A stretch of DNA of 64,000 nt from Faecalicatena_A orotica (GCF_040545875.1 NZ_JBEPMR010000019.1); one strand, 5' to 3'; counted from the first letter of the stretch, positions 17,666 to 25,248 are shown. Numbers and translations are program-made. Notes: a model not told the origin generated them from the sequence alone.

Positions 17666-18343
17666 TCATTCCTCCAGACTTCCCAGCCATTCAGTGACTG
17701 CATCATCTGGATTCGCCGCACCGGAATCACTGACAGAAAGTCCATTTTCAATTACTTTTGCATCGGGTTCCATTTCCTGTATCGTTGCTATAGAACCGGA
17801 AAAACCACTTCCTCCGCTGGTGCAGAACGGCAGGATTGTCTTGCCTGATAGATCATATTCATCTAAAAAGCTGTAAAGGATCATAGGCATATCGCCCCAC
17901 CAGTTGGGGAAACCTAAGTAAATAGTGGAATACGTATCCATATTGTCAATGGTTCCGGAAATTTCCGGTCTTGCATCGTTTCTCTGTTCATCCTGGGCAA
18001 TGTCCAAAAGATCATTGTAATCATCTGTGTAAGGATCAGCAGGAACTATTTCAAAAATATCTGCGCCAGTCTGGGTCTGAATTGACTCCGCCACTGCCTT
18101 TGTGTTTCCGGACCAGGAAAAATATACGACTAATGTACCGGATGTCTCCTCAACTTCACTTGGCTGCTGTGATGCCTCTTCCTGAACCGCTTCTTGCTGA
18201 TCTTGTGTATCACGTTCCTGTTCTGTTGCCACGGTCTCTTTTGCTCTGCCTTCCTTTTGTTCTGTATTATCGCTGTTTCCACATGCTGCAAGCGACATCA
18301 TTAATATACCTGTAATCAAAATACTTACTAATTTTTTTACCAT
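17666..18343 (-). CDS. flavodoxin-domain lipoprotein
   Basis: The start ATG 18343 has AGGAGG 5 nt upstream; 23 further open codons above it overlap the next gene. The 225-residue product begins with a lipoprotein signal ending in MSLAACGN (lipidated Cys about residue 21), has a Glu/Gln-rich linker of about 50 residues, and then a flavodoxin fold: YFSWSGNTKAVAESI, LGFPNWWGDMPM, FCTSGGSGFSG. It should hold FMN outside the membrane. With the DUF4405 membrane protein it may form an external flavin electron path, which is inference. Confidence 0.88.
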   Translation of the reverse strand: MVKKLVSILITGILMMSLAACGNSDNTEQKEGRAKETVATEQERDTQDQQEAVQEEASQQPSEVEETSGTLVVYFSWSGNTKAVAESIQTQTGADIFEIVPADPYTDDYNDLLDIAQDEQRNDARPEISGTIDNMDTYSTIYLGFPNWWGDMPMILYSFLDEYDLSGKTILPFCTSGGSGFSGSIATIQEMEPDAKVIENGLSVSDSGAANPDDAVTEWLGSLEE

Positions 18344-18408
18344 AAGTCCTCCTGTTCGTTTTAACGATTTCTTTTTACTTCCTGAATCCTTGTGTTCTAT
18401 TTGAATTG

Positions 18409-18942
18409 TCATAGATTTTTGCCCATATCGTATGCCTTCTGTGGAAATTCGGAATGTTCAATCCCCGACCTGCTTCCACAGCCAGCTGCAAGGATCATTC
18501 CTGCATCTTCCCATTGCATATAGCCGGCAAGGGTTTTGTAATAGCCAGTCAACGCCTGCATGGTCCATTCGTTACTGTCAAATGCGGTTGCCATAAGTAT
18601 TGATTTTTTGCCGCCTGTAAATTTGTAGGTATTCGCATAAAAACGGTCAATCACTGTTTTTAACTGTGCAGAAACCGTAAAATAATAAAGCGGGGTCACC
18701 AATACTACCATATCAGCGTCTGCCATATGTGGATTTAATTTTTCCATGCCATCTTTCCAGACACATGGCGCTGAACCCATGCCGCATTTATCACAGCCAA
18801 GGCAAGGATGCAGTTCTTCAAATGCTGCGTCAAAACGATAGACTTCATGCCCGGCCTCTTTTGCCCCACGGATAAATTCATCCGCCAGCAGCGCCGATGT
18901 CCCCTTTCTATGAGGACTTCCTGTAATCACTGTTATCTTCAT
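18409..18942 (-). CDS. flavodoxin-fold NAD(P)H-dependent FMN reductase, iron-sulfur flavoprotein type
   Basis: The 177-residue protein starts with the FMN loop GSPHRKGTSALLADEF and has VTPLYYFTVSAQLKTVIDR in the flavin-contact and dimer region. A compact cysteine cluster, CLGCDKCGMGSAPC (C-x2-C-x2-C-x6-C), resembles the 4Fe-4S motif of iron-sulfur flavoproteins. A role in reducing quinones, nitro compounds or oxygen species is common for the family; the substrate here is unknown. Start ATG 18942 follows GAGATGG. Paralog at 19829. Confidence 0.85.
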   Translation of the reverse strand: MKITVITGSPHRKGTSALLADEFIRGAKEAGHEVYRFDAAFEELHPCLGCDKCGMGSAPCVWKDGMEKLNPHMADADMVVLVTPLYYFTVSAQLKTVIDRFYANTYKFTGGKKSILMATAFDSNEWTMQALTGYYKTLAGYMQWEDAGMILAAGCGSRSGIEHSEFPQKAYDMGKNL

Positions 18943-18973
18943 CTTTTTCCATCTCTTTTCTAAATAAATAAGA

Positions 18974-19176
18974 CTATTTTCCTAAGGTCATACACTTTGT
19001 AATTACATCACCAGCAGCCAGATAATTATAATTTGGCATTTCAAAGTGCACCGGTTTAAATTTTGTGTAATCGGTCTTTCCGTTTTGATTGATGATGGAC
19101 TCTTCCACAAAGGTATGCTCAATTTTTGCACACTTCCCGAAATAGCAGGGCGGGCAGCCGGATCATTTTGATCTTT
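18974..19176 (-). pseudogene. flavodoxin scrap joined to a flavin reductase C-terminus
   Basis: Just below the acetyltransferase stop the minus strand reads DQNDPAARPAISG, the R-P-A-I segment of a flavodoxin. It then shifts frame and continues FGKCAKIEHTFVEESI to NYNYLAAGDVITKCMTLGK and a stop at 18974. The second part is the C-terminal third of a flavin reductase family protein. Two genes of the redox cluster were fused by deletion and lost. Confidence 0.7.
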
Positions 19177-19752
19177 TTATCGTGTCACCTCAATCCTTTT
19201 GATTACTTTTGCCGGTACCCCACCTGCAACCGTATTTCCCGGAACATCTTTTGTCACGACTGCACCGGCTGCAATAACTGTATCGTCACCGATAGTAACT
19301 CCTGCAAGAATCGTTGCATTGGCCCCGATCCAGACATTTTTACCGATATGGATCGGGGCTGGGACCATGTCTGCCCTGTGTTTTGGGTCCAGACTGTGAT
19401 TTAGGGTTGCAAGGACTGTGTTGTGCCCGATCAGGGCCCCATCTCCGATCGTGATCCCACCCTGATCCTGAAATTTACAGCCGGAATTGATAAATACATG
19501 CTTCCCTATAGTAAGGTTTTTACCGCAATCAGTATAAAAAGGTGGAAAAAGCGTGAATGTCTTATCCACTGGTTTTCCGGTCAGCTTCTCCATAATCATC
19601 CTGGTTTCTTCTGGTGAATGATAACTGCCATTCAATTCGGCTGTAAGCCGCAGTGCTTCCTGAGATAACATATGCATACACTCATGTACTTTTGATTCCG
19701 CAGTTATGGCTGCACCGCTGTTCATCACCTTTATGAATTCTTTTACTTCCAT
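19177..19752 (-). CDS. sugar O-acetyltransferase, left-handed beta-helix type
   Basis: The 191-residue protein matches maltose/galactoside O-acetyltransferases: an N-terminal helical part followed by hexapeptide repeats (IGDGALIGHNTVLATLNHS with the catalytic His, IGKNVWIGANATILAGVTIG, then GAVVTKDVPGNTVAGGVPAK). It transfers acetyl from acetyl-CoA to a sugar or other hydroxyl compound. Start ATG 19752 after GGAGAAT. Its place between two flavin reductase genes is odd for a sugar enzyme; similar mixed sets occur in Firmicutes, but no link in function is shown here. Confidence 0.9.
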   Translation of the reverse strand: MEVKEFIKVMNSGAAITAESKVHECMHMLSQEALRLTAELNGSYHSPEETRMIMEKLTGKPVDKTFTLFPPFYTDCGKNLTIGKHVFINSGCKFQDQGGITIGDGALIGHNTVLATLNHSLDPKHRADMVPAPIHIGKNVWIGANATILAGVTIGDDTVIAAGAVVTKDVPGNTVAGGVPAKVIKRIEVTR

Positions 19753-19828
19753 ATATAAATTCTCCAGTATCTACATCTTCTCTTTCTCTATGCGGAGATC
19801 ATTGTCAGCCAGAAATTATCGCTGAAGT

Positions 19829-20368
19829 TTATAACCCTCTCCCCATACGGTATGCTCTTTCGAGTGCCGGATGGCCCTCAATCTCCCCCGCTTTGTCTGC
19901 GCCGCCTGCAAAAATGCTTCCTGCAAGCCGTGCTTTTTCAAAGCAGGAAATCCATCCTTTAAGTCCTGTAAGTGCTCCGTCCACAGCATGTTCGTCTTCG
20001 TCAGCCGCTGTAGCCAGTAAATACACATCTCTAAACCGGTAGTCCAGGAAAAAGAGCGGGTTTGCCCGGTCGAGCATGGTTTTCATCTGGCCGCTCATCT
20101 CGTAATAATAGACTGGTGTAGCGAAAACAAGTACATCAGCCGTCAGCATTTTACGTGCAATTATATCGCCATCATCCTGAATCACGCATCTGCCAGCTTT
20201 CTGACAGGCGAGGCATCCCCGGCAGAAAGCGATCTCTTTCCCACGGATACTCACTTTTTCCACATGATGCCCTGCCTCCTTCGCTCCGCATATGAGCTTA
20301 TCAGCCAGAATCTCAGAATTGCTTTCATTACGCAGGCTGCTTGAAATAACTAAAATATTTTTCTCCAT
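19829..20368 (-). CDS. flavodoxin-fold NAD(P)H-dependent FMN reductase, iron-sulfur flavoprotein type
   Basis: The product has 179 residues with SSSLRNESNSEILADKL at the FMN loop, a cysteine cluster CRGCLACQKAGRC (C-x2-C-x2-C-x5-C), and ATPVYYYEMSGQMKTMLDR. It is a clear paralog of 18409-18942. It is the first enzyme after the small gene at 20408 and is probably controlled by the divergent LysR protein. Confidence 0.85.
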   Translation of the reverse strand: MEKNILVISSSLRNESNSEILADKLICGAKEAGHHVEKVSIRGKEIAFCRGCLACQKAGRCVIQDDGDIIARKMLTADVLVFATPVYYYEMSGQMKTMLDRANPLFFLDYRFRDVYLLATAADEDEHAVDGALTGLKGWISCFEKARLAGSIFAGGADKAGEIEGHPALERAYRMGRGL

Positions 20369-20407
20369 CTTTCTCTTCTCTCCTTTTGTTTTATTCCCGG
20401 TAGTTTG

Positions 20408-20641
20408 CTATGGGGTCTTTGACTTTTTAAGCTGGTATACCAGATAATCCAGGCAGTAAATCTTTTTCTCTTCGCTATGTACAACATTTAAAAGCTGCTT
20501 TCTGTGCTTTTCTAACAATGCAAGCTGCTTTTCCTTTTGGTTTCTATCAAAGTATAATAGAAAGTTTTCGATTGTATCCTGACTGCATCCCGCATCCCTC
20601 AGGTTTTGGACAACAGCTTCTCTGGATTCTAAATTCATCAT
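20408..20641 (-). CDS. small conserved protein of unknown function (copy 2)
   Basis: This 77-residue protein is a paralog of the 82-residue one at 9074. Shared parts are an N-terminal NLRDAGCSQDTIENF block and a C-terminal HSEEKKIYCLDYLVYQL block, with a charged helix between. The family is unknown to me. It heads the long leftward redox operon and is divergent from LysR. GGAGGG lies farther than usual (about 14 nt) from ATG 20641, so the exact start is less certain. Confidence 0.7.
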   Translation of the reverse strand: MMNLESREAVVQNLRDAGCSQDTIENFLLYFDRNQKEKQLALLEKHRKQLLNVVHSEEKKIYCLDYLVYQLKKSKTP

Positions 20642-20765
20642 TTACTTCACGACACCCTCCTGCATTTTCCTTCTACTAACTGTGCGTTTACAAGTTCCTC
20701 TTTGATATAAGCATATTCATATTTCATAAAAATAGCAAATACTTATATTTAATACATTTGTATAA

Positions 20766-20794
20766 TTGAAACCTATTCATTTTTATGATAGACT
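20766..20794 (+). promoter_or_regulatory. promoter of the intact LysR gene
   Basis: TTGAAA (20766-20771) and TAGACT (20789-20794) are 17 nt apart. This matches the layout found in front of the broken LysR paralog at 9402. Confidence 0.6.
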
Positions 20795-20845
20795 ACTGTT
20801 AAAATGAATTATCAAATATACCCAGAGGGCGTAAGGAGGTATCAG

Positions 20846-21733
20846 ATGGAATTACGGGTTCTACAATATTTTCTTGCAATTGCAAGAGAGCAAAGTATTA
20901 TACGGGCTGCAGAATCACTGCATCTTTCCCAGCCTACACTTTCCACACAGATGAAAAATCTGGAAGAAGAACTGGGCAAGCAGCTGCTGATCCGTGGGAC
21001 AAAAGGCTCACGGAAAGTGACTCTGACCGAAGAAGGGATGATCTTACGGAAACGGGCAGAAGAGATTCTTGATCTGGTAAAGAAAACGGAAAAGGAAGTT
21101 ACCCTTGCCAATGACATCATCCTAGGGGATATTTATATCGGAACCGGGGAAACCGATGCAGTGCGGATCTTAGCGAAAGCGGCAAAGAGTCTTCAGGATA
21201 CCTGCCCCGGAATTCAATTTCATATTTCCAGCGGGAACTCCACCTTTGTAAAAGAACGTCTGGATAAAGGCCTGCTGGACTTTGGCATTGTATTTGGGGC
21301 CGTAGATTTAACGAAATATAACGCGCTGAAATTACCAGCCAAGGATGTATGGGGCGTCTTAATGCGGAAAGATTCGCCGCTTGCGGAAAAAGAGGCAGTG
21401 TCGCCGGAAGACTTGTGGGATAAACCTCTGATCATATCCCAGCAGGAAGAAAAAGGTGGTATCGTGATCCAATGGCTGGAGCGCCAGATGCCGGATTTGA
21501 ATATTGTTGCTACATATAATCTTATTTTTAATGCATCACTTCTGGTGGATGAAGGTCTTGGTTATGCCATCTGTTTCGATAAGATTATCAATACGACTGG
21601 AACCAGCAGCCTTTGTTTCCGGCCGCTGGTTCCGATGCTGGAGCAAGAAATGAGTGTGATTTGGAAAAAATATCAGGTATTTTCAAAACCGGCTGAAAAA
21701 TTTATTGAAGTGCTGCGGGAAGGTTTAGATTAA
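20846..21733 (+). CDS. LysR-family transcriptional regulator
   Basis: The start is ATG 20846 (MELRVLQYFLAIAREQS), with AAGGAGG 6 nt upstream; 14 more open codons above it have no ribosome site. The 295-residue protein has the LysR winged HTH (AAESLHLSQPTLSTQMKNLEEELGKQLL) and a two-lobed sensor domain. It is the intact paralog of 9462-10352. It is divergent from the small gene and redox operon at 20641-15850, which it probably activates in response to a redox or small-molecule signal. Confidence 0.92.
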   Translation: MELRVLQYFLAIAREQSIIRAAESLHLSQPTLSTQMKNLEEELGKQLLIRGTKGSRKVTLTEEGMILRKRAEEILDLVKKTEKEVTLANDIILGDIYIGTGETDAVRILAKAAKSLQDTCPGIQFHISSGNSTFVKERLDKGLLDFGIVFGAVDLTKYNALKLPAKDVWGVLMRKDSPLAEKEAVSPEDLWDKPLIISQQEEKGGIVIQWLERQMPDLNIVATYNLIFNASLLVDEGLGYAICFDKIINTTGTSSLCFRPLVPMLEQEMSVIWKKYQVFSKPAEKFIEVLREGLD

Positions 21734-21809
21734 CTCAAATCCCCACACGCGTAACGCTTCACAGCTTACGCGCATACACAACTGTCCCATGATTTTTTGT
21801 ATAGGAATA

Positions 21810-21838
21810 TTGCAATTCTATATATCATATGCTATAAT
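21810..21838 (+). promoter_or_regulatory. sigma-A promoter of the putative RNA antitoxin
   Basis: TTGCAA (21810-21815) and a perfect TATAAT (21833-21838) are 17 nt apart. No open reading frame follows before the hairpin at 21889, so it should drive a short untranslated RNA. Confidence 0.8.
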
Positions 21839-21853
21839 GCCGATAGGCAACAA

Positions 21854-21879
21854 AAAAGATGATAGTGTCCATGCGGCAC
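21854..21879 (+). repeat. direct repeat A, inside the antitoxin RNA
   Basis: It starts AAAAGATGATAG and ends TCCATGCGGCAC. Compared with repeat B at 22034-22061 it has 22 identical positions over 26-28 nt, one 2-nt gap with two adjoining differences, and two transitions (T for C, G for A) that keep G-U pairing with the toxin mRNA. Confidence 0.85.
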
Positions 21880-21888
21880 AAAAAGAAC

Positions 21889-21924
21889 GAACCCCCGGAA
21901 GTACGCTACTACTTCCGGGGGTTC
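21889..21924. terminator. bidirectional terminator, 15-bp perfect stem
   Basis: Arms 21889-21903 and 21910-21924 pair perfectly around a 6-nt loop (CGCTAC). TTCTTCTTTTTC follows on the plus strand and TTCTTTTTG on the minus strand, so it can end both the antitoxin RNA and the toxin mRNA. Confidence 0.9.
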
Positions 21925-21967
21925 TTCTTCTTTTTCGGTGAAGTCAACCGTTTGGGCTATGTTACCG

Positions 21968-22054
21968 CTACTCTTCCTCGTCTAGCCACTTGCATATGTA
22001 GTAGGCAACTACACCTGCCAACACGGAAAGAATAAAAGATGATAGAGAATCCAC
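21968..22054 (-). CDS. Fst-like type I toxin, 28-residue membrane peptide
   Basis: GTG at 22054 starts a 28-codon frame ending at TAG 21968. GGAAGGGGGG lies 6 nt before it. The peptide begins MDSLSSFILSVLAG, continues as one hydrophobic helix (residues about 6-20), and ends CKWLDEEE. This is the pattern of the Fst family, whose pAD1 member begins MKDLMSLVI and ends in RVLDEED plus a short tail: short polar start, one helix with a Gly, and an (V/W)LDEE(D/E) end. Fst peptides damage the cell membrane when not held in check. The gene lies in an about 218-nt transcript with its own promoter, a 5' stem-loop and a shared terminator. A harmless small membrane protein is the alternative. Confidence 0.75.
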   Translation of the reverse strand: MDSLSSFILSVLAGVVAYYICKWLDEEE

Positions 22055-22061
22055 GCAGCAC
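22034..22061 (-). repeat. direct repeat B, covering the toxin start
   Basis: The plus-strand copy begins AAAAGATGATAG and ends TCCACGCAGCAC. On the mRNA it spans the GTG start, the first six codons, and bases up to the Shine-Dalgarno run, so pairing with the RNA carrying repeat A would block ribosome entry. Confidence 0.8.
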
Positions 22062-22070
22062 CCCCCTTCC

Positions 22071-22095
22071 TGTTACCAGTATAGGGGCGGTAACA
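22071..22095 (-). promoter_or_regulatory. 5' stem-loop of the toxin mRNA
   Basis: TGTTACC (22095-22089) pairs with GGTAACA (22077-22071), 7 bp with an 11-nt loop, at the very 5' end of the predicted transcript and right before the Shine-Dalgarno run. TGTTACCGC can instead pair over 9 bp with GCGGTAACA at 21968-21960, just after the toxin frame. RNA I of pAD1 par also has a 5' stem-loop that limits translation. Confidence 0.65.
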
Positions 22096-22100
22096 TGTCT

Positions 22101-22128
22101 ATTCTATCATATTCCTTATATTTTTCAA
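22101..22128 (-). promoter_or_regulatory. promoter of the toxin mRNA
   Basis: TTGAAA (22123-22128) and TAGAAT (22101-22106) are 16 nt apart on the minus strand. The start would be at about 22094-22096, giving a leader of about 40 nt. Confidence 0.7.
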
Positions 22129-22133
22129 CAAAT

Positions 22134-22892
22134 TTAAATCCCAATAGCACGCATCTGCCCCATGATTTTTTCTATCCGCTCCTCATGTTTTTTCGGCTGA
22201 TACTTCGGAAAATCCAGTCTGCTGACAATTTCCCCGTCCCGCATGAATAGCACGCGGCTGGTTCTGGCTGCAACGCTGGCATCATGGGTGACCAGCAGCA
22301 CTGCAGTGCCTTGTTCATTTATTTTTGAAAGAAGTTCCATGACTTCTTTTGCCGACTTAGAATTCAGCGCCCCGGTTGGTTCGTCGCCGAAAATAATCTC
22401 CGGGTCACTCATCAGTGCCCGGCAGATCCCCGCCCTCTGGAGCTGCCCGCCGGACACCTGGGTGATGTCTCTTTGTTCCAATTCCCCGATTCCCACCTGC
22501 TTCATCAGAAGCCTTGCCTTTTTCGTAAGTTCCTTCACATTTTTACGATGGTCTCGCATAAGCGGTAAAATAATATTATCCAGTATATTCAGGTTCTTTA
22601 ATAGTGTAGGCTGTTGGAATACAAATCCCATTTTCTTTCTGCGCAGATCGGAAAGCGCGTCATCTGATAATCCTGACAGGTTCTGATTTTCAAAGACTAC
22701 ATTTCCGCTGTCTATTGCATCCATGCCGCTGAGTGCGTAGAGCAGGGTCGATTTTCCGGAACCGGAAGGCCCCATTACAGATACAAACTCTCCGCTTTCT
22801 ATTTCCACCGACACGCCATTTAACACATTACGCTTTTCTTTTCCGGCACCAAAAGACTTTATGATTTTATTGCCACATAGTAATTGATTCAT
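22134..22892 (-). CDS. ABC transporter ATP-binding protein (MacB/LolD type)
   Basis: The 252-residue ATPase has Walker A GPSGSGKST, the LFQQPT-like Q loop (FVFQQPTLLKN), signature VSGGQLQRAGI, Walker B EIIFGDEPTGAL, and the H-loop VTHDASVA. The family couples to FtsX-like permeases that export or extract peptides, antibiotics or lipids. It begins 3 nt after the permease stop, with AAGGAG, and the TetR gene lies above, so the three form one operon. Confidence 0.93.
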   Translation of the reverse strand: MNQLLCGNKIIKSFGAGKEKRNVLNGVSVEIESGEFVSVMGPSGSGKSTLLYALSGMDAIDSGNVVFENQNLSGLSDDALSDLRRKKMGFVFQQPTLLKNLNILDNIILPLMRDHRKNVKELTKKARLLMKQVGIGELEQRDITQVSGGQLQRAGICRALMSDPEIIFGDEPTGALNSKSAKEVMELLSKINEQGTAVLLVTHDASVAARTSRVLFMRDGEIVSRLDFPKYQPKKHEERIEKIMGQMRAIGI

Positions 22893-22895
22893 TGT

Positions 22896-25214
22896 TTACT
22901 CCTTTATTGATTCGTAAATATGCACATCGCCCGCCCGGAATGTTCCGCACACAGTTGCAAGCAGTGCCGCAAGTGCCATGATAACCGGAGACAGTAAATA
23001 GGTGAATAGTGGGTTGACTGTAAAATGGAAGGCGGCTGCACCTATGGAGGACATCGCCATGCCGGATATTTTTTCACCGAGCGTACCTGCCAGTATTGTA
23101 CCGGCAATGATTCCGGCTGCCAGTATAAAAGCGGCACGCCATGCATACTGGGCCCTGATATCTGAGCCTGTGAAGCCGGAGGCTCTCATGACGGCAATCG
23201 AATAACGGTCCTTTACCGCCAGCAGCTTCATGAACAGCAGTGTTACAAGCAGTGTGACAGCAAAAGCCGCCAGAATGGCTACCAGTGACGCTGTCTTTAC
23301 CGAGTGAAGCGTCTGCCCGAATGTCTGTGCCATATATTCCTCAATCCCGGATATCTTTGCAAAGCTGAATTGATTAGAGAACATCTCTATCTTGTCAGAG
23401 AGCAGCCTCTGATCGGCCAGTGTGACACAGATCATACTCCATGCCGTTTCAGCAGTATCATCCTGAAAAACCGCTTTGGCTGTTTTCCCGCCATTGGTGA
23501 TGTCCGGGTAAATTCCGCAGACTGACAGTTCTTTCTCGCCATTTGCTGTCAAAAGTATGAGCCGGTCCCCGACATTTTTACCAATCTCTTCTGCATTCAT
23601 CGAGGATAATGCAATTTCATTTTCTTTTACCGGCATCCTGCCAGAGGAATATTGGAGCGGAAAAACGGAATGATCCCCAAGTTCAATTTTCATATTTTCT
23701 GCGGTATCACTGTCCGTCTTTACTCCGAACGTTTTGGTGGTAAACAGGGCATATTCTTCCACATCCTGATCACCATTCAGATATGTTCCGATATCTGCCG
23801 TCTTTTGGTCGATCTGGCTGGTCTGCTGGATGTCAATCCGCATATCACAGCGGCCCACCCCAATATACGCAACAAAGTCATCTCCTGAAATTGTATGATA
23901 CAGGTTCTGCGGCACGATCATAATAAAGCTTGCAAGTATAATGACTGCCAGCATTGTAAAATACAGACGCTTTCTCGACAGGACATCCTTTATCCCAAGA
24001 AATAAATTCGTAGATAGCAGACGATTAGCTGATAATTTCATCCTTCCGAACCCGCTGACAGGTTCCTGTACTGCGCCGAAGCTGAGCGCCTGCACCGCCG
24101 ATATTTTATGGAAACGCCGCAAATTCATATTTACATAGAAAAGAACCAGCAAAAACACGAGGGCCGCACCTGCTGACCCAAGCATCATAGTGAAAGCACT
24201 GCTGCTGCCATTCCCAAAATTCAGACGAATGCTCTCCTGCATTGATTTTTTCAGTAAAAGTGATAATAAAAATCCGATGATACATCCCATAGCAGCTATA
24301 GACGCATAAATCGCCAGATAGATCCTTCGAATATCAGATGTCCGCATCCCAACTGCCTTCATGGCTCCGATTTCCCGGTAGTCTTCCTCGATCTTTGCAA
24401 GGAGTGTAAATCGTATGCATAACAATGCAATCAGGATGACAAGCAAACCAACTAACATGATTACGGCGATCATGATGCCGTCAGAAACAGCGCTGATTAT
24501 TTTAAACAGCGGCCACGTGAGCGCTGGTCCGCCGGCCGGAAGGCCAGCGGCATTGTATGCTGTTTCAAAGGCGCTTAACTCTGATAGATCATACAGGCGG
24601 AATTCTATCAGATATTCCACACTTCCAATCTGTTCCAACAGGTCATAGTCTGCTTCACTCACAACAAATCTTTTTGAGGACGCAAGTGCCGAGTTCATCT
24701 GCGAATCCCGGACAAAGCCAGCTACTGTAAATGTCCTGTCGCCGATGCTGGCCTGGTCCCCTTCCTTGACAAGACCGTCTTTAAAATAGCAGACAGGAAC
24801 ATACACTTCCCCGTCTTTAGGGGAAATCCGTCTGTTATCCAGATCAAGCAGAAAATCAAACCTCTCGCTCTGCACGCAAAATCCGTTATCCTGTACACTG
24901 CCTGCAAGAGTATTCTTCCCCAGAGTAATCTTGCTGTTATCCACATTCAGGAATTCAATAGTCTGATAGTCTTCCACATTGCTATTATTCTCCGCAAATG
25001 CTTCCAGATCTGATCTGCCAATTGTTCCGGAATGCATCTGCATGAAATGGGGCGTTTTAGCGTCCGCCATGAGACTGTCAATTGCTCCGAGCATATCCAC
25101 GGTGAGCATCGTAGCCAATGACATCAGCATTGCCGCCACAGTGACAAAAAGCACCGTGGTAAACGAGACCACTTTATTTCTCAAAATATTTTTATAAATA
25201 ATCCTACTATTCAT
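22896..25214 (-). CDS. ABC transporter permease, FtsX/MacB type
   Basis: ATG 25214 has AGGGGTG upstream; the GTG two codons earlier falls in the ribosome site. The 772-residue protein has one TM helix near the N-terminus, a large extracellular domain, three TM helices around residues 250-370, a second extracellular domain, and three more TM helices at the C-terminus. Two FtsX cores (EDYREIGAMKAVGMRTSDIRR and DRYSIAVMRASGFTGSDIR) are visible. This is the ten-helix layout of peptide and antibiotic exporters without substrate-binding protein. Substrate unknown. Confidence 0.9.
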   Translation of the reverse strand: MNSRIIYKNILRNKVVSFTTVLFVTVAAMLMSLATMLTVDMLGAIDSLMADAKTPHFMQMHSGTIGRSDLEAFAENNSNVEDYQTIEFLNVDNSKITLGKNTLAGSVQDNGFCVQSERFDFLLDLDNRRISPKDGEVYVPVCYFKDGLVKEGDQASIGDRTFTVAGFVRDSQMNSALASSKRFVVSEADYDLLEQIGSVEYLIEFRLYDLSELSAFETAYNAAGLPAGGPALTWPLFKIISAVSDGIMIAVIMLVGLLVILIALLCIRFTLLAKIEEDYREIGAMKAVGMRTSDIRRIYLAIYASIAAMGCIIGFLLSLLLKKSMQESIRLNFGNGSSSAFTMMLGSAGAALVFLLVLFYVNMNLRRFHKISAVQALSFGAVQEPVSGFGRMKLSANRLLSTNLFLGIKDVLSRKRLYFTMLAVIILASFIMIVPQNLYHTISGDDFVAYIGVGRCDMRIDIQQTSQIDQKTADIGTYLNGDQDVEEYALFTTKTFGVKTDSDTAENMKIELGDHSVFPLQYSSGRMPVKENEIALSSMNAEEIGKNVGDRLILLTANGEKELSVCGIYPDITNGGKTAKAVFQDDTAETAWSMICVTLADQRLLSDKIEMFSNQFSFAKISGIEEYMAQTFGQTLHSVKTASLVAILAAFAVTLLVTLLFMKLLAVKDRYSIAVMRASGFTGSDIRAQYAWRAAFILAAGIIAGTILAGTLGEKISGMAMSSIGAAAFHFTVNPLFTYLLSPVIMALAALLATVCGTFRAGDVHIYESIKE

Positions 25215-25248
25215 ACACACCCCTATTCTTATTTACATATTAATTTTT

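Larger units (their letters stand above)
21845..21932 (+). ncRNA. putative RNA antitoxin, convergent with the toxin gene
   Basis: The RNA should start near 21845, 7 nt past the -10 box, and end in the T-rich tract after the hairpin, about 88 nt. Bases 21854-21879 are a diverged copy of 22034-22061, the region covering the start of the toxin gene. Because the copy is in the same plus-strand sense, the RNA is complementary to the toxin mRNA around its start codon. The hairpin part is also complementary to the toxin mRNA 3' end. Size and design match RNA II of the par locus of plasmid pAD1. Confidence 0.75.

Noticed and set aside
21889..21924. The strong hairpin as a mere LysR terminator
   Set aside because: It lies 156 nt past the LysR stop with a separate consensus promoter between, and it serves convergent transcripts; the toxin-antitoxin reading explains all parts.
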